Below, piece after piece: positions 7,046 through 15,624 of a stretch of DNA of 64,000 nt. This stretch comes from JACDHG01 sp963815295 (GTDB lineage Bacteria; Actinomycetota; Actinomycetes; Propionibacteriales; Nocardioidaceae). Under the pieces are notes generated by a model. The model worked only from the letters and a program-made list of their open reading frames with translations, searched no databases and was not told the DNA's origin. Numbering within the stretch: position 1 is the first letter of the stretch; every line of letters starts with the position of its first letter. Location of the stretch: assembly GCA_963815295.1 (NCBI GenBank), contig CAWFFZ010000001.1:62001-126000 (forward strand). The letters run 5' to 3'. The position numbers were made by a program, and so were the translations under genes.

Positions 7046-9260
7046 CTAGCCGCCGACCGCTTCTCGTGAAGTGGCCGCCTTCGTGTTGGCGTGGGCCTGC
7101 TTCTTGTCGCCCACTGTGGTGCGAGGCGCAGCCTGCAGGTCCCACTTCGGCAACAGCCGGTCCAGCCATGCCGGGAGCCACCAGTTGGCGTCGCCGAGGA
7201 GCTTCATCGTGGCCGGCACCAACACCAGCCGCACCAGCGTCGCGTCGAGGAACACCGCCGTCGCCAGTCCGAGGCCGAGCATCTTCAGAACGGGGTCATC
7301 GCCGAACCCGAAGCCGACGAAGACCGACACCATGATCGCGGCACCGCACGAGATCGTTCGCGCCGTGACCCCGATCCCACGCACCACGGCGTACCCGTTG
7401 TCGCCTGTGCGCAGATACTCCTCGCGCACCCGCGAGAGCAGGAAGACCTCGTAGTCCATGGACAACCCGAAGAGGATCGCGAACATGAACAACGGGATGA
7501 ACGAGATGATCGGCACCGTCGACTCCAACCCGATCAGGCTCGCGGCCCAGCCCCACTGGAAGACCATCACCAGCACGCCGTACGACGCGGCGACGCTTAG
7601 CAGGTTCAGCACCGCTGCCTTGAGCGGCACCAGGATCGAGCGGAACAGAACCATCAGCAGGAGGTACGACATCGCCACGACCGCGACCAGGAAGACCGGC
7701 AGCCGTTCCTCGACCCGCTGGCTAAGGTCAGACATGGTGGCCGTGTAGCCACCGACATGCGCGGTCGCCGGGCTGCTCGCCAACGCGCTGGGCAGTACGT
7801 CGCTTCGCACCCGTTCGAGCGTCCGGACCGTCGCAACGTCCTGTGGTGACGTCGTCGGCTGGGCGATGATGACGGCGACGTCGGACGTCGCATCCAGAGG
7901 CGCAGCTGCAGCCGATGCGATGCCTGGGTCTGCCGAGAGGGCCGACACTAACGGCTCGACCACGGACCGGTCCTGCGAGACGTCGACGGCCACGACCATC
8001 GGACCGGTGGCGCCGGGCCCGAAGCCCTCGGCGATGAGGTCGTAGGCCCGCCGCTCGGTGCGCGCCTCCGGGTAGCTGCCTTGGTCCGGCACCCCCAGCC
8101 GAAGGGCAAGGACCGGCGCGGCGAGCGCGAGGAGCAGCATCGTGCCGGCGATTGCGTACGCCGCAGCGTGCCGCGAGACGTGCGCAGCCCAGCGGGACCA
8201 CCGCAATACCGCGGCGTCTGGCGCGTGTTCGTGTCCGTGCCTGCGCCGAGCCAGCAGCCCGCGTGCCTGGAGGCGATGACCAGCAAGGCCGAGCAGGGCG
8301 GGCAGCAGGGTGATCGCGGCCAGCACCATCACGAGCACCACTGCCGAGATGCCGACGCCAGCTGCGGAGACGAACGGCAAGCCCAGCGAAGGCCAGCCCG
8401 AGGATCGCCACGACTACGGTGCCGCCGGCGAAGACGACTGCCTGCCCGGCGGTCGCCATGGAGCGGCCCACCGACTCAGCGACCGGGACCCCCGCGGCGA
8501 GGTACTCGCGGTGGCGCGACAGGAGAAACAGCGCGTAGTCGATGCCCACGCCCAGCCCGACCATGGCCGCCATGACCGGCGCCCAGACCGGGATGTCGAT
8601 CAGCAGCCCGAGCAGCGGGAGCGAGCTGGCGCCCACCAATAGCCCGAACAGCGCCACCGCGAGCGGCAGCCCTGCGGCCAATAACGACCCGAATGCCACC
8701 AACAGGATCACCGCCGCGACCACCAGCCCGATCACCTCGCCCACGTTGGCGGGCGGCTGCTCGAAGCTGAAGTAGAGGTCGCCCCCCGCTTCGAGCCGCA
8801 GCGACGACGAGGCCCTCTGCTCCGCCAAGGCCGCCTTGAGCGCGCCCAGGTCCGAGGCAGCGAGCTCACCGATCTCGGGGTACTGCACTCGCACCAGTGC
8901 CACCCGGCCGTCCGGCGAGACCTCCTCGGTCGTGCCGAGCACCTTCGGCAGGTCGCCCAGGGCCGACTCCAGCTGGTCCAGGTCGGAACTGGCCCGCCGG
9001 GAGTCGACGAAGGTGTCACCGTCCTGGCTCGATGTCGCGACGACGTACGCCGTCAGGCCGCCTGCCCCGCTGTCGCCGCTCGCCAGCAGGTCGGCGGCGG
9101 CCTGCGAGTCGGTCCCGGGCGCCGCCAAGGAGTCGTCCAACTGCTTCCCGAAGCCGGCAGAGGCGGCGACGACTAGGACGGAGACGAGTACCCACGCCCC
9201 GATGGCGGACCAGGGGCGGGTGGCCGACCAGCGTCCCCAGCGGTAGAGCAACTGCGACAT
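7046..9260 (-). pseudogene. MMPL-family RND-type transporter, split by a frameshift
   Basis: Two overlapping reading frames together encode one MMPL (mycobacterial membrane protein large) transporter of about 737 residues. The N-terminal part starts with ATG at 9260 (SD AAGGAGAAG), has a first helix, a periplasmic loop, then helices including MVGLGVGIDYALFLLSRHR. The C-terminal part picks up in another frame at PFVSAAGVGISAVVLVMVLA near 8380 and contains MDYEVFLLSRVREE. The switch falls in GGGCTTGCCGTTC; one extra base relative to GGGCTGCCGTTC explains it. The gene is divergent from a two-component system that may control it. Either a real inactivating mutation or a sequence error. Confidence 0.85.
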
Positions 9261-9434
9261 GGCTCTTCTCCTTGCTCCGTGGTCCGGGCCTCTCAGTCCG
9301 GTGGTTCCACGCTCGCGTAGTGGCGGGTCCGGGCACATCGGCGTCGAGGCCGGACCCACCTCGGCCGTTGGACGGAGCGGAGTCTCGTTCTTTCGGTCGG
9401 TCCCTGACGCCTCGGCGGTCCCTAGGCTGGGTGG

Positions 9435-10577
9435 GTGATCACCACTGCCGTGCGCTCTTTCTGGGCCGAGCCCCGCGCCACCGGCGCTCCCGAACGGGTG
9501 TGGCGCGACTGGGTGCTGGTGGGCGTGCTCATGGTGACGGCGCTGCTCGAAGGGGTCCTCAGGGAGGACGTCACCTGGCGGCCGTTCGTGACGATCGTGG
9601 CGGTCGGGCTCGCGGCGGTGCTGCTCTGGCGACGTACCCATCCGTTGGCCTGCGTCATAGTGGCCTTCGGCACCGGGATGGGGTTGGGACTGGTGACCCT
9701 GATAGGCGGGGTCGCGACCCTCGGCCTCAACACGATGGTCTACATCCTGGTGCTCGTCTACGCGCTGGTCCGCTGGGGGTCAGGGCGCGAGATCGTGATT
9801 GGCATGGCGGTGGTGCTGGTCGCTGCGATCGTCGGCACGGTCGCCGACTACACCGGGCCTGCCGAAGTCCTCGGCGGGTTCGGCATCCTGCTAGCGGCGG
9901 GGGCGGGCGGAGCAGCATTCCGTTATGGCACCGAGAGCCGGCGCCGGGCGCTAGACCAGATCCGCAGCCAGGAGCGGGTAGGCCTCGCGCGCGAACTGCA
10001 CGACACGGTAGCCCACCATGTGTCGGCGATCGCTGTGCAGGCGCAGGCAGGCCGGACGATGGCCGGGCAGCGACCCGAGGCGGCGCTCGAGGCGCTGGCC
10101 GTCATCGAGGGCGAAGCGTCGCGGACGCTGACGGAGATGCGGGCGATGGTCCGGGTGCTGCGCGACGGAGCGCCGCCGGAGTACGCTCCCCAGCCCGGCG
10201 TCACCGACCTGGTGTCGCTCGCCCGCCGCGACCCGGTCCCGGTCGTCGACGTGGAGTTGGCAGGTGACCTGGCCGGACTTCCGCTCCAGCTCGACGCGGC
10301 GGTCTACCGGCTGGCGCAGGAGGCGCTGACCAACGCCCTGCGGCACGCCCGCAACGCCTCGCGTGTCGAGATCCGGGTGGCCCAGGGCGCAGGCACCCTG
10401 CGGCTACACGTGACCGACGACGGCCAGATCGACCCGGCGCGGCCGACGAGCCACGGCTTCGGGCTGCTGGGGATGACGGAGCGAGTGCAGCTGCTTGGCG
10501 GCACGCTGCGCGCCGGGCCGGCGCCCGAGGGCGGGTGGTCGGTCGAGGCCGAGCTGCCGACGGAGGTACGTCGATGA
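9435..10577 (+). CDS. Two-component sensor histidine kinase (HisKA_3 type)
   Basis: A 380-residue NarL/DesK-class sensor kinase, GTG start. About six hydrophobic segments span residues 25-165 with little extracytoplasmic sequence, suggesting an intramembrane sensor. The dimerisation motif is ERVGLARELHDTVAHHVSAI with the phospho-accepting His at about 189. The HATPase domain has the N box LAQEALTNALRHA and a G box SHGFGLLGMTERV. The stop codon overlaps the ATG of the response regulator gene, a coupled pair. Divergence from the MMPL transporter gene suggests that transporter as a target. Confidence 0.93.
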   Translation: MITTAVRSFWAEPRATGAPERVWRDWVLVGVLMVTALLEGVLREDVTWRPFVTIVAVGLAAVLLWRRTHPLACVIVAFGTGMGLGLVTLIGGVATLGLNTMVYILVLVYALVRWGSGREIVIGMAVVLVAAIVGTVADYTGPAEVLGGFGILLAAGAGGAAFRYGTESRRRALDQIRSQERVGLARELHDTVAHHVSAIAVQAQAGRTMAGQRPEAALEALAVIEGEASRTLTEMRAMVRVLRDGAPPEYAPQPGVTDLVSLARRDPVPVVDVELAGDLAGLPLQLDAAVYRLAQEALTNALRHARNASRVEIRVAQGAGTLRLHVTDDGQIDPARPTSHGFGLLGMTERVQLLGGTLRAGPAPEGGWSVEAELPTEVRR

Positions 10578-11236
10578 CGGTGCGCGTGCTGGTGGCCGAC
10601 GACCAAGAACTGGTGCGCACCGGTCTGTCGATGATCCTGGACGCCCAGCCCGACATCGAGGTCGTCGGCCAGGCTGCCGACGGCCGCGCCGCGGTCGAGT
10701 TGGCGCGTCGGCTCCGCCCCGACGTGTGCCTGGTCGACATCCGGATGCCCGAGCTCGACGGCATCGAGGTGACCGAGCTCCTCGCAGGGCCGGGTGTCCC
10801 GGACCCGATCGCGGTCGTGGTGATCACGACGTTCGACCTGGACGAGTATGTCCACGGCGCGCTTCGGGCCGGTGCCCGAGGCTTTCTGCTCAAGGACGCC
10901 GGGCCGGAGCTGCTCGTCCAGGCAGTGCATGCCGCCGCCGTGGGCGATGCCCTGATCGCGCCGAACATCACCCGGCGGCTGCTGGCCACCATGGCCGCAC
11001 GGGCACCGTCGTCACGACGTACCCAACCGATCGAACAGCTCACCGCACGAGAGGAGGAGGTGCTGGCGCTGGTTGCGCGCGGCCACACGAACGCCGAGAT
11101 CGCCGCGGAGCTCTTCATCGGCCTGACGACCGCCAAGACCCACATCGCGAGCCTGCTGACCAAGATCGGCGCCCGCAACCGCGTCGAGATTGCGATGTGG
11201 GCCTACGACACCGGCCGCGCGGGCGACCGAACCTGA
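10574..11236 (+). CDS. Response regulator, NarL/LuxR type
   Basis: DNA-binding response regulator of 220 residues paired with the upstream kinase through a 4-base ATGA overlap. The receiver domain (about 1-120) has acidic residues D9-D10, the phosphorylation site D55 in CLVDIRMPE, and K in FLLKDAGPE. The C-terminal LuxR helix-turn-helix reads LTAREEEVLALVARGHTNAEI and TTAKTHIASLLTKIGARNR. An upstream in-frame ATG exists at 10535 but lies inside the kinase gene and adds non-homologous sequence. Confidence 0.95.
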   Translation: MTVRVLVADDQELVRTGLSMILDAQPDIEVVGQAADGRAAVELARRLRPDVCLVDIRMPELDGIEVTELLAGPGVPDPIAVVVITTFDLDEYVHGALRAGARGFLLKDAGPELLVQAVHAAAVGDALIAPNITRRLLATMAARAPSSRRTQPIEQLTAREEEVLALVARGHTNAEIAAELFIGLTTAKTHIASLLTKIGARNRVEIAMWAYDTGRAGDRT

Positions 11237-11277
11237 CGCCGGCCACCGTGATCACTTCCGGCCACCTCAAGCTACGA

Positions 11278-12375
11278 GTGAAGCCGCTCCTCCTGTCCGG
11301 TTTGGTGGGGCTGCTGGCGGCGAGCGTCGTCGGCTGTAGTGCCTCCGACACAGAGCCGCCCGACGTACGCGACTCCTCGGCGCCGTTCGTCATCGAGCAG
11401 TGGCCGGCAGGCGCGAGCGGCAGTCTGGTGGCGGCGCGCGGCGATGAGCAGGTGACCTGTCAGGGCAGGGGTCTCGCCGATCGCGCGCGGGACATCGAAG
11501 CGGATTGTGACACCGCGTACGACGTGATGTCGATGACCAAGCAGTTCACCGCCGCGGCAATACTGAAACTGCGTCAGCAGGACCGGCTTTCGGTGTCGGA
11601 CCGGATCGGCGCCCATGTCGACGGCGTTCCCGCGGACAAGCGAGGGATCACCGTGGAGCAGTTGCTGACGCACACCTCTGGCCTGGTCGACACCCTCGGC
11701 GGCGACTACGAGCCGCTTGACCGCGCCGACTTCGTGGCGGCCGCGCTCAGATCCGAGCTCCAGTCGCCCCCCGGATCGACGCACCTCTATTCCAACGTCG
11801 GCTACAGCCTGCTGGCCGTCATCATCGAAGAAGTGTCCGGGATGAGCTACGAGCGCTACCTCGCCGACCATCTGTTCGGTCCGGCCGGTATGCACGACAC
11901 CGGCTACGTGCTGCCTCAGTGGGAGAACGACCAACTCGCCGTCGAGTACGACCGGCGCGGCGTAGCCCAGGGACGTCCCACCGATCACCCCTGGGCTGCC
12001 GACGGCCCGTATTGGAACCTGCGCGGCAACGGCGGCCTGATCTCCACCGCCCACGACCTATTCCGCTGGCACCTGGCCCTAGCCGGCCACACTGTCCTCG
12101 ACGCGGACGCCAAGCGGCAGTTGTTCCGAGCCCGCGTGCCCGAAGAACCAGGTGGCGACGCGTTCGCCTCATTCGGGTGGGTCGTCCTCGAGGCCAAGGG
12201 TGAGCAGATTGCCTGGCATAACGGCGGGAACGGCTGGTCGTATGGCGAAATCGCCCGCACGCCCGACGGGAGCGCCATGGTCTTCTGGGTGACCAACCAG
12301 GTCCGTAGTGACACCTACAACCTCGAGGCGGTTGGCGCAGAGATCACCGAAAGCGTGTTGCGGCGGCTGCTTTGA
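11278..12375 (+). CDS. Serine hydrolase / beta-lactamase family lipoprotein
   Basis: Class C beta-lactamase-like or DD-peptidase-like serine hydrolase. The GTG at 11278 gives 365 residues starting with a lipoprotein signal peptide (MKPLLLSGLVGLLAASVVGC; VVGC lipobox, Cys20). A GTG at 11248 would add ten residues. Catalytic motifs: SMTK at about 85-88, YSN at about 171-173, and HNGGNG near the C-terminus in place of KTG. It is probably anchored on the outer face of the membrane. Substrate unknown; peptides or esters are equally possible. The gene lies just after the response regulator on the same strand and may be part of its operon. Confidence 0.85.
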   Translation: MKPLLLSGLVGLLAASVVGCSASDTEPPDVRDSSAPFVIEQWPAGASGSLVAARGDEQVTCQGRGLADRARDIEADCDTAYDVMSMTKQFTAAAILKLRQQDRLSVSDRIGAHVDGVPADKRGITVEQLLTHTSGLVDTLGGDYEPLDRADFVAAALRSELQSPPGSTHLYSNVGYSLLAVIIEEVSGMSYERYLADHLFGPAGMHDTGYVLPQWENDQLAVEYDRRGVAQGRPTDHPWAADGPYWNLRGNGGLISTAHDLFRWHLALAGHTVLDADAKRQLFRARVPEEPGGDAFASFGWVVLEAKGEQIAWHNGGNGWSYGEIARTPDGSAMVFWVTNQVRSDTYNLEAVGAEITESVLRRLL

Positions 12376-12436
12376 GCATCCGACGAGCAGGGGCCTAGAC
12401 TCGCCGCTGCGATGGAGAACCGCGAAGGAGCACACC

Positions 12437-13486
12437 ATGAGTGACAGCAATCAACTCACCGAACGCCTTGATGCAGGTCCCGTGATCTGTGCGGAGGGGT
12501 TCTTGTTCGAGCTCGAGCGGCGGGGTTACCTCAGCGCCGGAGAGTTCGTTCCCGAGGTTGCGTTGGAGTTCCCCGACGCGCTCAAGACGCTGCACGTCGA
12601 CTTCCAACGCGCGGGCTCCAACGTCGTCGAGGCGTTCACCTACAACGGGCACCGCGAGAAGATGAGGGTGATCGGCAAGGAAGACCTGCTGGAGCCACTG
12701 AACCGAGCGGCTCTGCGGATCGCCCGCGAGGTCGCCGATGCGCGCCCGGGTGACCTGATGGCAGGCAACATCTCGAACACGAACATCTGGGATCCTGCGG
12801 ATCAGAAGAAGCAGGCTGATGTCCGGGGGATGTTCGAGGAGATGGTGGGTTGGGCCGTCGAGGGTGGCGCCGACATGATCATCGGCGAGACGTTCTACTA
12901 CGCCGGCGAAGCCCTTGCCGCACTCGAAGTCGCCAAGGCGACGGGGCTACCTGTCGTTCTGACCATCGCACCGATGGCGTTGAACGAGATGGCCGACGAG
13001 GTCGGAATCGTGGAAACCTGCCAGCAGCTCGAGCAGGCAGGTGCAGACGTCGTAGGCATGAACTGCTTCCGCGGGCCTGAGACGATGATGCCGTGGCTGC
13101 GCGAGATTCGGGCTGCGGTCTCGTGCCATGTCGGTGCCCTACCGATTCCTTATCGGACGACCACCGACGAGCCGACGTTCTTCAACCTGAGCGACGATCG
13201 CGCGAACGTGCCATCGCCGCACGGCCGGACGTTCCCCACCGCTCTCGACCCGTTGTACGCCAACCGCTACGAAGTAGGTGCGTTCGCGAGTGAAGCAGCG
13301 GGCCTCGGGATCAATTACCTCGGTGTGTGCTGCGGTGCGTCGCCGATGCTGATCCGTCAGGTGGCCGAGGCGGTGGGTCTCACCACCGAGGCAAGCAGGT
13401 TCTCGGAGCGGATGCAGAACCACTTCATGTACGGCGACAACGAGCGGCTGCCAGAGCACATCGTTTCTCTCGGCGAACGAGCCTGA
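12437..13486 (+). CDS. Homocysteine S-methyltransferase family protein (BHMT-like)
   Basis: Zinc-dependent methyltransferase of 349 residues. ATG at 12437 with GAAGGAG at 12424-12430. Zinc-binding cysteines are expected in GMNCFRG and the YLGVCCGAS motif near the C-terminus, as in betaine-homocysteine methyltransferase and the MetH N-terminal domain. The TIM-barrel region carries MIIGETFYYAGEAL. It would transfer a methyl group from betaine or another donor to homocysteine or a related thiol. It stands alone with no riboswitch-sized leader (61 bases to the previous gene). The methyl donor cannot be told from sequence. Confidence 0.85.
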   Translation: MSDSNQLTERLDAGPVICAEGFLFELERRGYLSAGEFVPEVALEFPDALKTLHVDFQRAGSNVVEAFTYNGHREKMRVIGKEDLLEPLNRAALRIAREVADARPGDLMAGNISNTNIWDPADQKKQADVRGMFEEMVGWAVEGGADMIIGETFYYAGEALAALEVAKATGLPVVLTIAPMALNEMADEVGIVETCQQLEQAGADVVGMNCFRGPETMMPWLREIRAAVSCHVGALPIPYRTTTDEPTFFNLSDDRANVPSPHGRTFPTALDPLYANRYEVGAFASEAAGLGINYLGVCCGASPMLIRQVAEAVGLTTEASRFSERMQNHFMYGDNERLPEHIVSLGERA

Positions 13487-13602
13487 CTCTCTGGCGTCGC
13501 CGGGCTACGCGACGTCACTCCAATAAGAGAATGCCCCTAACGTGCTATAGACAACTGGTCCCGCCTAGGTGAAACGTAAATTACGCCGACCTTGGAGGTC
13601 CC

Positions 13603-13629
13603 ATGCGTCAATGTCGAGCTGCGCGGTGA
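13603..13629 (+). other. Leader-like mini-ORF (MRQCRAAR)
   Basis: GGAGG at 13595-13599 precedes an ATG-started eight-codon frame ending in TGA, followed by TTTT. It looks like an actinobacterial leader peptide with one Cys codon, but the next plus-strand gene begins about 590 bases downstream. It lies in a relatively AT-rich gap (13487-13638) with no other recognisable content apart from a short CGTCGC/GCGACG dyad at 13495-13514. Translation is unproven. Confidence 0.3.
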
Positions 13630-13638
13630 TTTTCTGAG

Positions 13639-14115
13639 TCAGTCGAACCGGCGGCGGTGAAGCGTCTGCATCTCGTCTGTCAGCTCCGCGACGGGCCCCG
13701 CCGTGGGGACTTCAGGAGCCACGGCGCCGATCGGCAACGGTTTCACCGGTCCCGGCGCAACCCCCCACTCGCTCCGCCACTGCGTGAGCTGGCTGGCGGA
13801 CACGGCGTAAACGATCCTGCCCAACCCCATCCAGCCGTGCGCGGCCGAGCACATCGGACAATGCTCGCCGGACGTGTAGACGGTCGCGGAGCGCCGCTCC
13901 TCGGGTGTGAGATGAGAAGCGGACCAGCGGGCGATCTCGAACTCCGGATGCCGAGTCTCATCACCGTCCTTAACCCGGTTGCGATCCTCGAACCTCACCT
14001 GACCGGCGGAGTCGACCAGGAGTGCACCAAACGGCTCGTCGCCGTCCTCGAGTGCCTCATGGGCCAGCTCGACGCAACGGCGCAAGTGGGAAAGGTCGAT
14101 ATCTGAGATATGCAT
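13639..14115 (-). CDS. Nucleoside/nucleobase deaminase (CMP/dCMP deaminase fold)
   Basis: A 158-residue zinc deaminase. The zinc and catalytic motifs are HPEFE (in place of the common HAE) and HCPMCSAAH (PCxxC-like). The N-terminal half carries CVELAHEALEDGDEPFGALLVD, typical of guanine or adenosine deaminase-like enzymes of the TadA/GuaD superfamily. It is shorter than CodA-type enzymes and not linked to a purine gene here. It is divergent from the LanC-like gene, with about 100 bases between them. Substrate cannot be assigned beyond a purine or pyrimidine base or nucleoside. Confidence 0.85.
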   Translation of the reverse strand: MHISDIDLSHLRRCVELAHEALEDGDEPFGALLVDSAGQVRFEDRNRVKDGDETRHPEFEIARWSASHLTPEERRSATVYTSGEHCPMCSAAHGWMGLGRIVYAVSASQLTQWRSEWGVAPGPVKPLPIGAVAPEVPTAGPVAELTDEMQTLHRRRFD

Positions 14116-14216
14116 GGGCTCAACCTCGGGCTGGGGTGTGGGAGTTCCGTCCCCCGATCATGGTGCTACGTCGGGTCCCGCGGCCACCACGTCCAGTCGC
14201 GGAATAGCCTGGCCAG

Positions 14217-15585
14217 ATGTCGACGAGCGACGCTTATCGAGAAGTGAGCGAAGAGGCCTGGTCCTGGGTCTTGGGCCAATTGAGGGATGAGGATGGCCCC
14301 TGGCTGCCCGAGGTCGTACCGGTCAGACGGATCGCCGGTAGGACCGGAGGCCGATCGCGACTCGCTCTATGCCGGGATCGCCGGCCTGGCTCCGGCGTTG
14401 GCCGAGATCGGCCAGGCTCGTGCACTGACCGAGCAAGAGCAGTCCCTGGCCGCGCGGATCGTTGCCCGCCTCTCGACTGTCGCAACTTGGAGAGTCGAAC
14501 CTTCGCTGTACCTGGGTCTGGCCGGATACGTGACGGCGCTGAGGATGCTTGCCCCGGGCAGTGAGCTGGTTGCCCTGCAGCGCCTAGCGGATCTGATGAC
14601 ACCCGCTGGCTGGAACACCGAGGAAGAGATGGAGCCGGGGTCGACGTCGCCCCTGACAGACCTCGTCCTGGGCACCGCCGGCGTGGTCCTCGCCGCGGCA
14701 TGGGCCGGCGGAGAACGCAGCCGGGCGATCGCGGTGACTGGTGGCGAAGCTCTGCTGCAGGTGGCGGAGCCGACCGAGAAGGGTCTGGACTGGCGGTTGC
14801 ACCCGCGATATCCGCACAGCTCGCCCAACTACTCGCACGGTACGGCGGGCGTGACAGCAGCACTGGCGATAGCCGGCCAAGCACTGGATCGTCGGGACTT
14901 TGTCGCGGCAGCGCGGCAGGGTGCGCAGCACCTGCTCGACGTGGGCTCGCTGGACGATGACGGGTTCGTCATCCCGCACACGATTCCGTTCTCCACCCGC
15001 GACGTGGAGCCAGTGACCTATACCTGGTGTCATGGACCGACGGGAACCTCGCATGCGTTCACTGCGTTGGCGTACGCCGGCGTGGACGAGGTGTCCGGCT
15101 TCAAAGTCACAGAACTGAGGCAACGCTGCCTCAACTCGGTCCTGACATCAGGACTTCCGGAACGGCTCCGCCCAGGCTTCTGGGACAACGACGGGCGGTG
15201 TTGCGGCACCGCAGGTGTGGGCGACGTACTGCTCGACGCCGCCCAAGACGCCGCAGACCCTGCGCTGGCCGACCGGCTGGTATCGGCGGCGGGCGTGATG
15301 GGTGACGCCCTCCTCGAGCGCTCGATCCGCGACGATGACGGGGCGAGATGGCGGTTCGTGGAGCATCGCCAAGACCCGCCACTCCTTCCGCCGGGGACAT
15401 CGTGGATGCAGGGCGCCGCGGGCATCGCGACTTACCTGCGCCGCCTGGCACGGGTCTTGGACGACGGGCTGGAGGCCCCCGTCGTCGATCGTCCCGACCA
15501 GTGGTGGGCCGTCCCGACCGAGCTACGCACTTTCCACACCGATACCGCTGACGACCTTGGCAGGAAGGGCCGTCATGACAGTTGA
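14217..15585 (+). pseudogene. LanC-like lanthionine cyclase homologue, apparent N-terminal frameshift
   Basis: The first frame starts at ATG 14217 and reads MSTSDAYREVSEEAWSWVLG up to GPWLPEVV near 14315. Homology then continues one base out of frame from about 14325 (DGSPVGPEADRDSLYAG) to the stop at 15585. The second frame has a TGA at 14281-14283, so without the first frame it could start only at 14287 with an odd N-terminus. The body is an alpha/alpha LanC toroid: a proton-shuttle-type His in YSHGTAGV, zinc Cys in TWCHGPTG (about 15028) and CysCys in RCCGTAGVGD (15199-15204). The CCG form is the ProcM-like three-Cys zinc site. No precursor peptide or dehydratase gene lies nearby, so function is unknown. 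Confidence 0.8.
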
Positions 15586-15624
15586 CGTACTTCCTACGAC
15601 GTTCACGGGGCGAGCAACCCGCGC

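Noticed and set aside
8370..8385. Programmed +1 frameshift at CUU-G in the MMPL gene
   Set aside because: The site resembles the CUU slip codon of prfB, but it lacks a stop codon or Shine-Dalgarno-like stimulator, and MMPL genes are not known for frameshifting. A mutation or base-call error is simpler.
12376..12436. SAM or cobalamin riboswitch before the methyltransferase gene
   Set aside because: Only 61 bases are available and no conserved core is visible.
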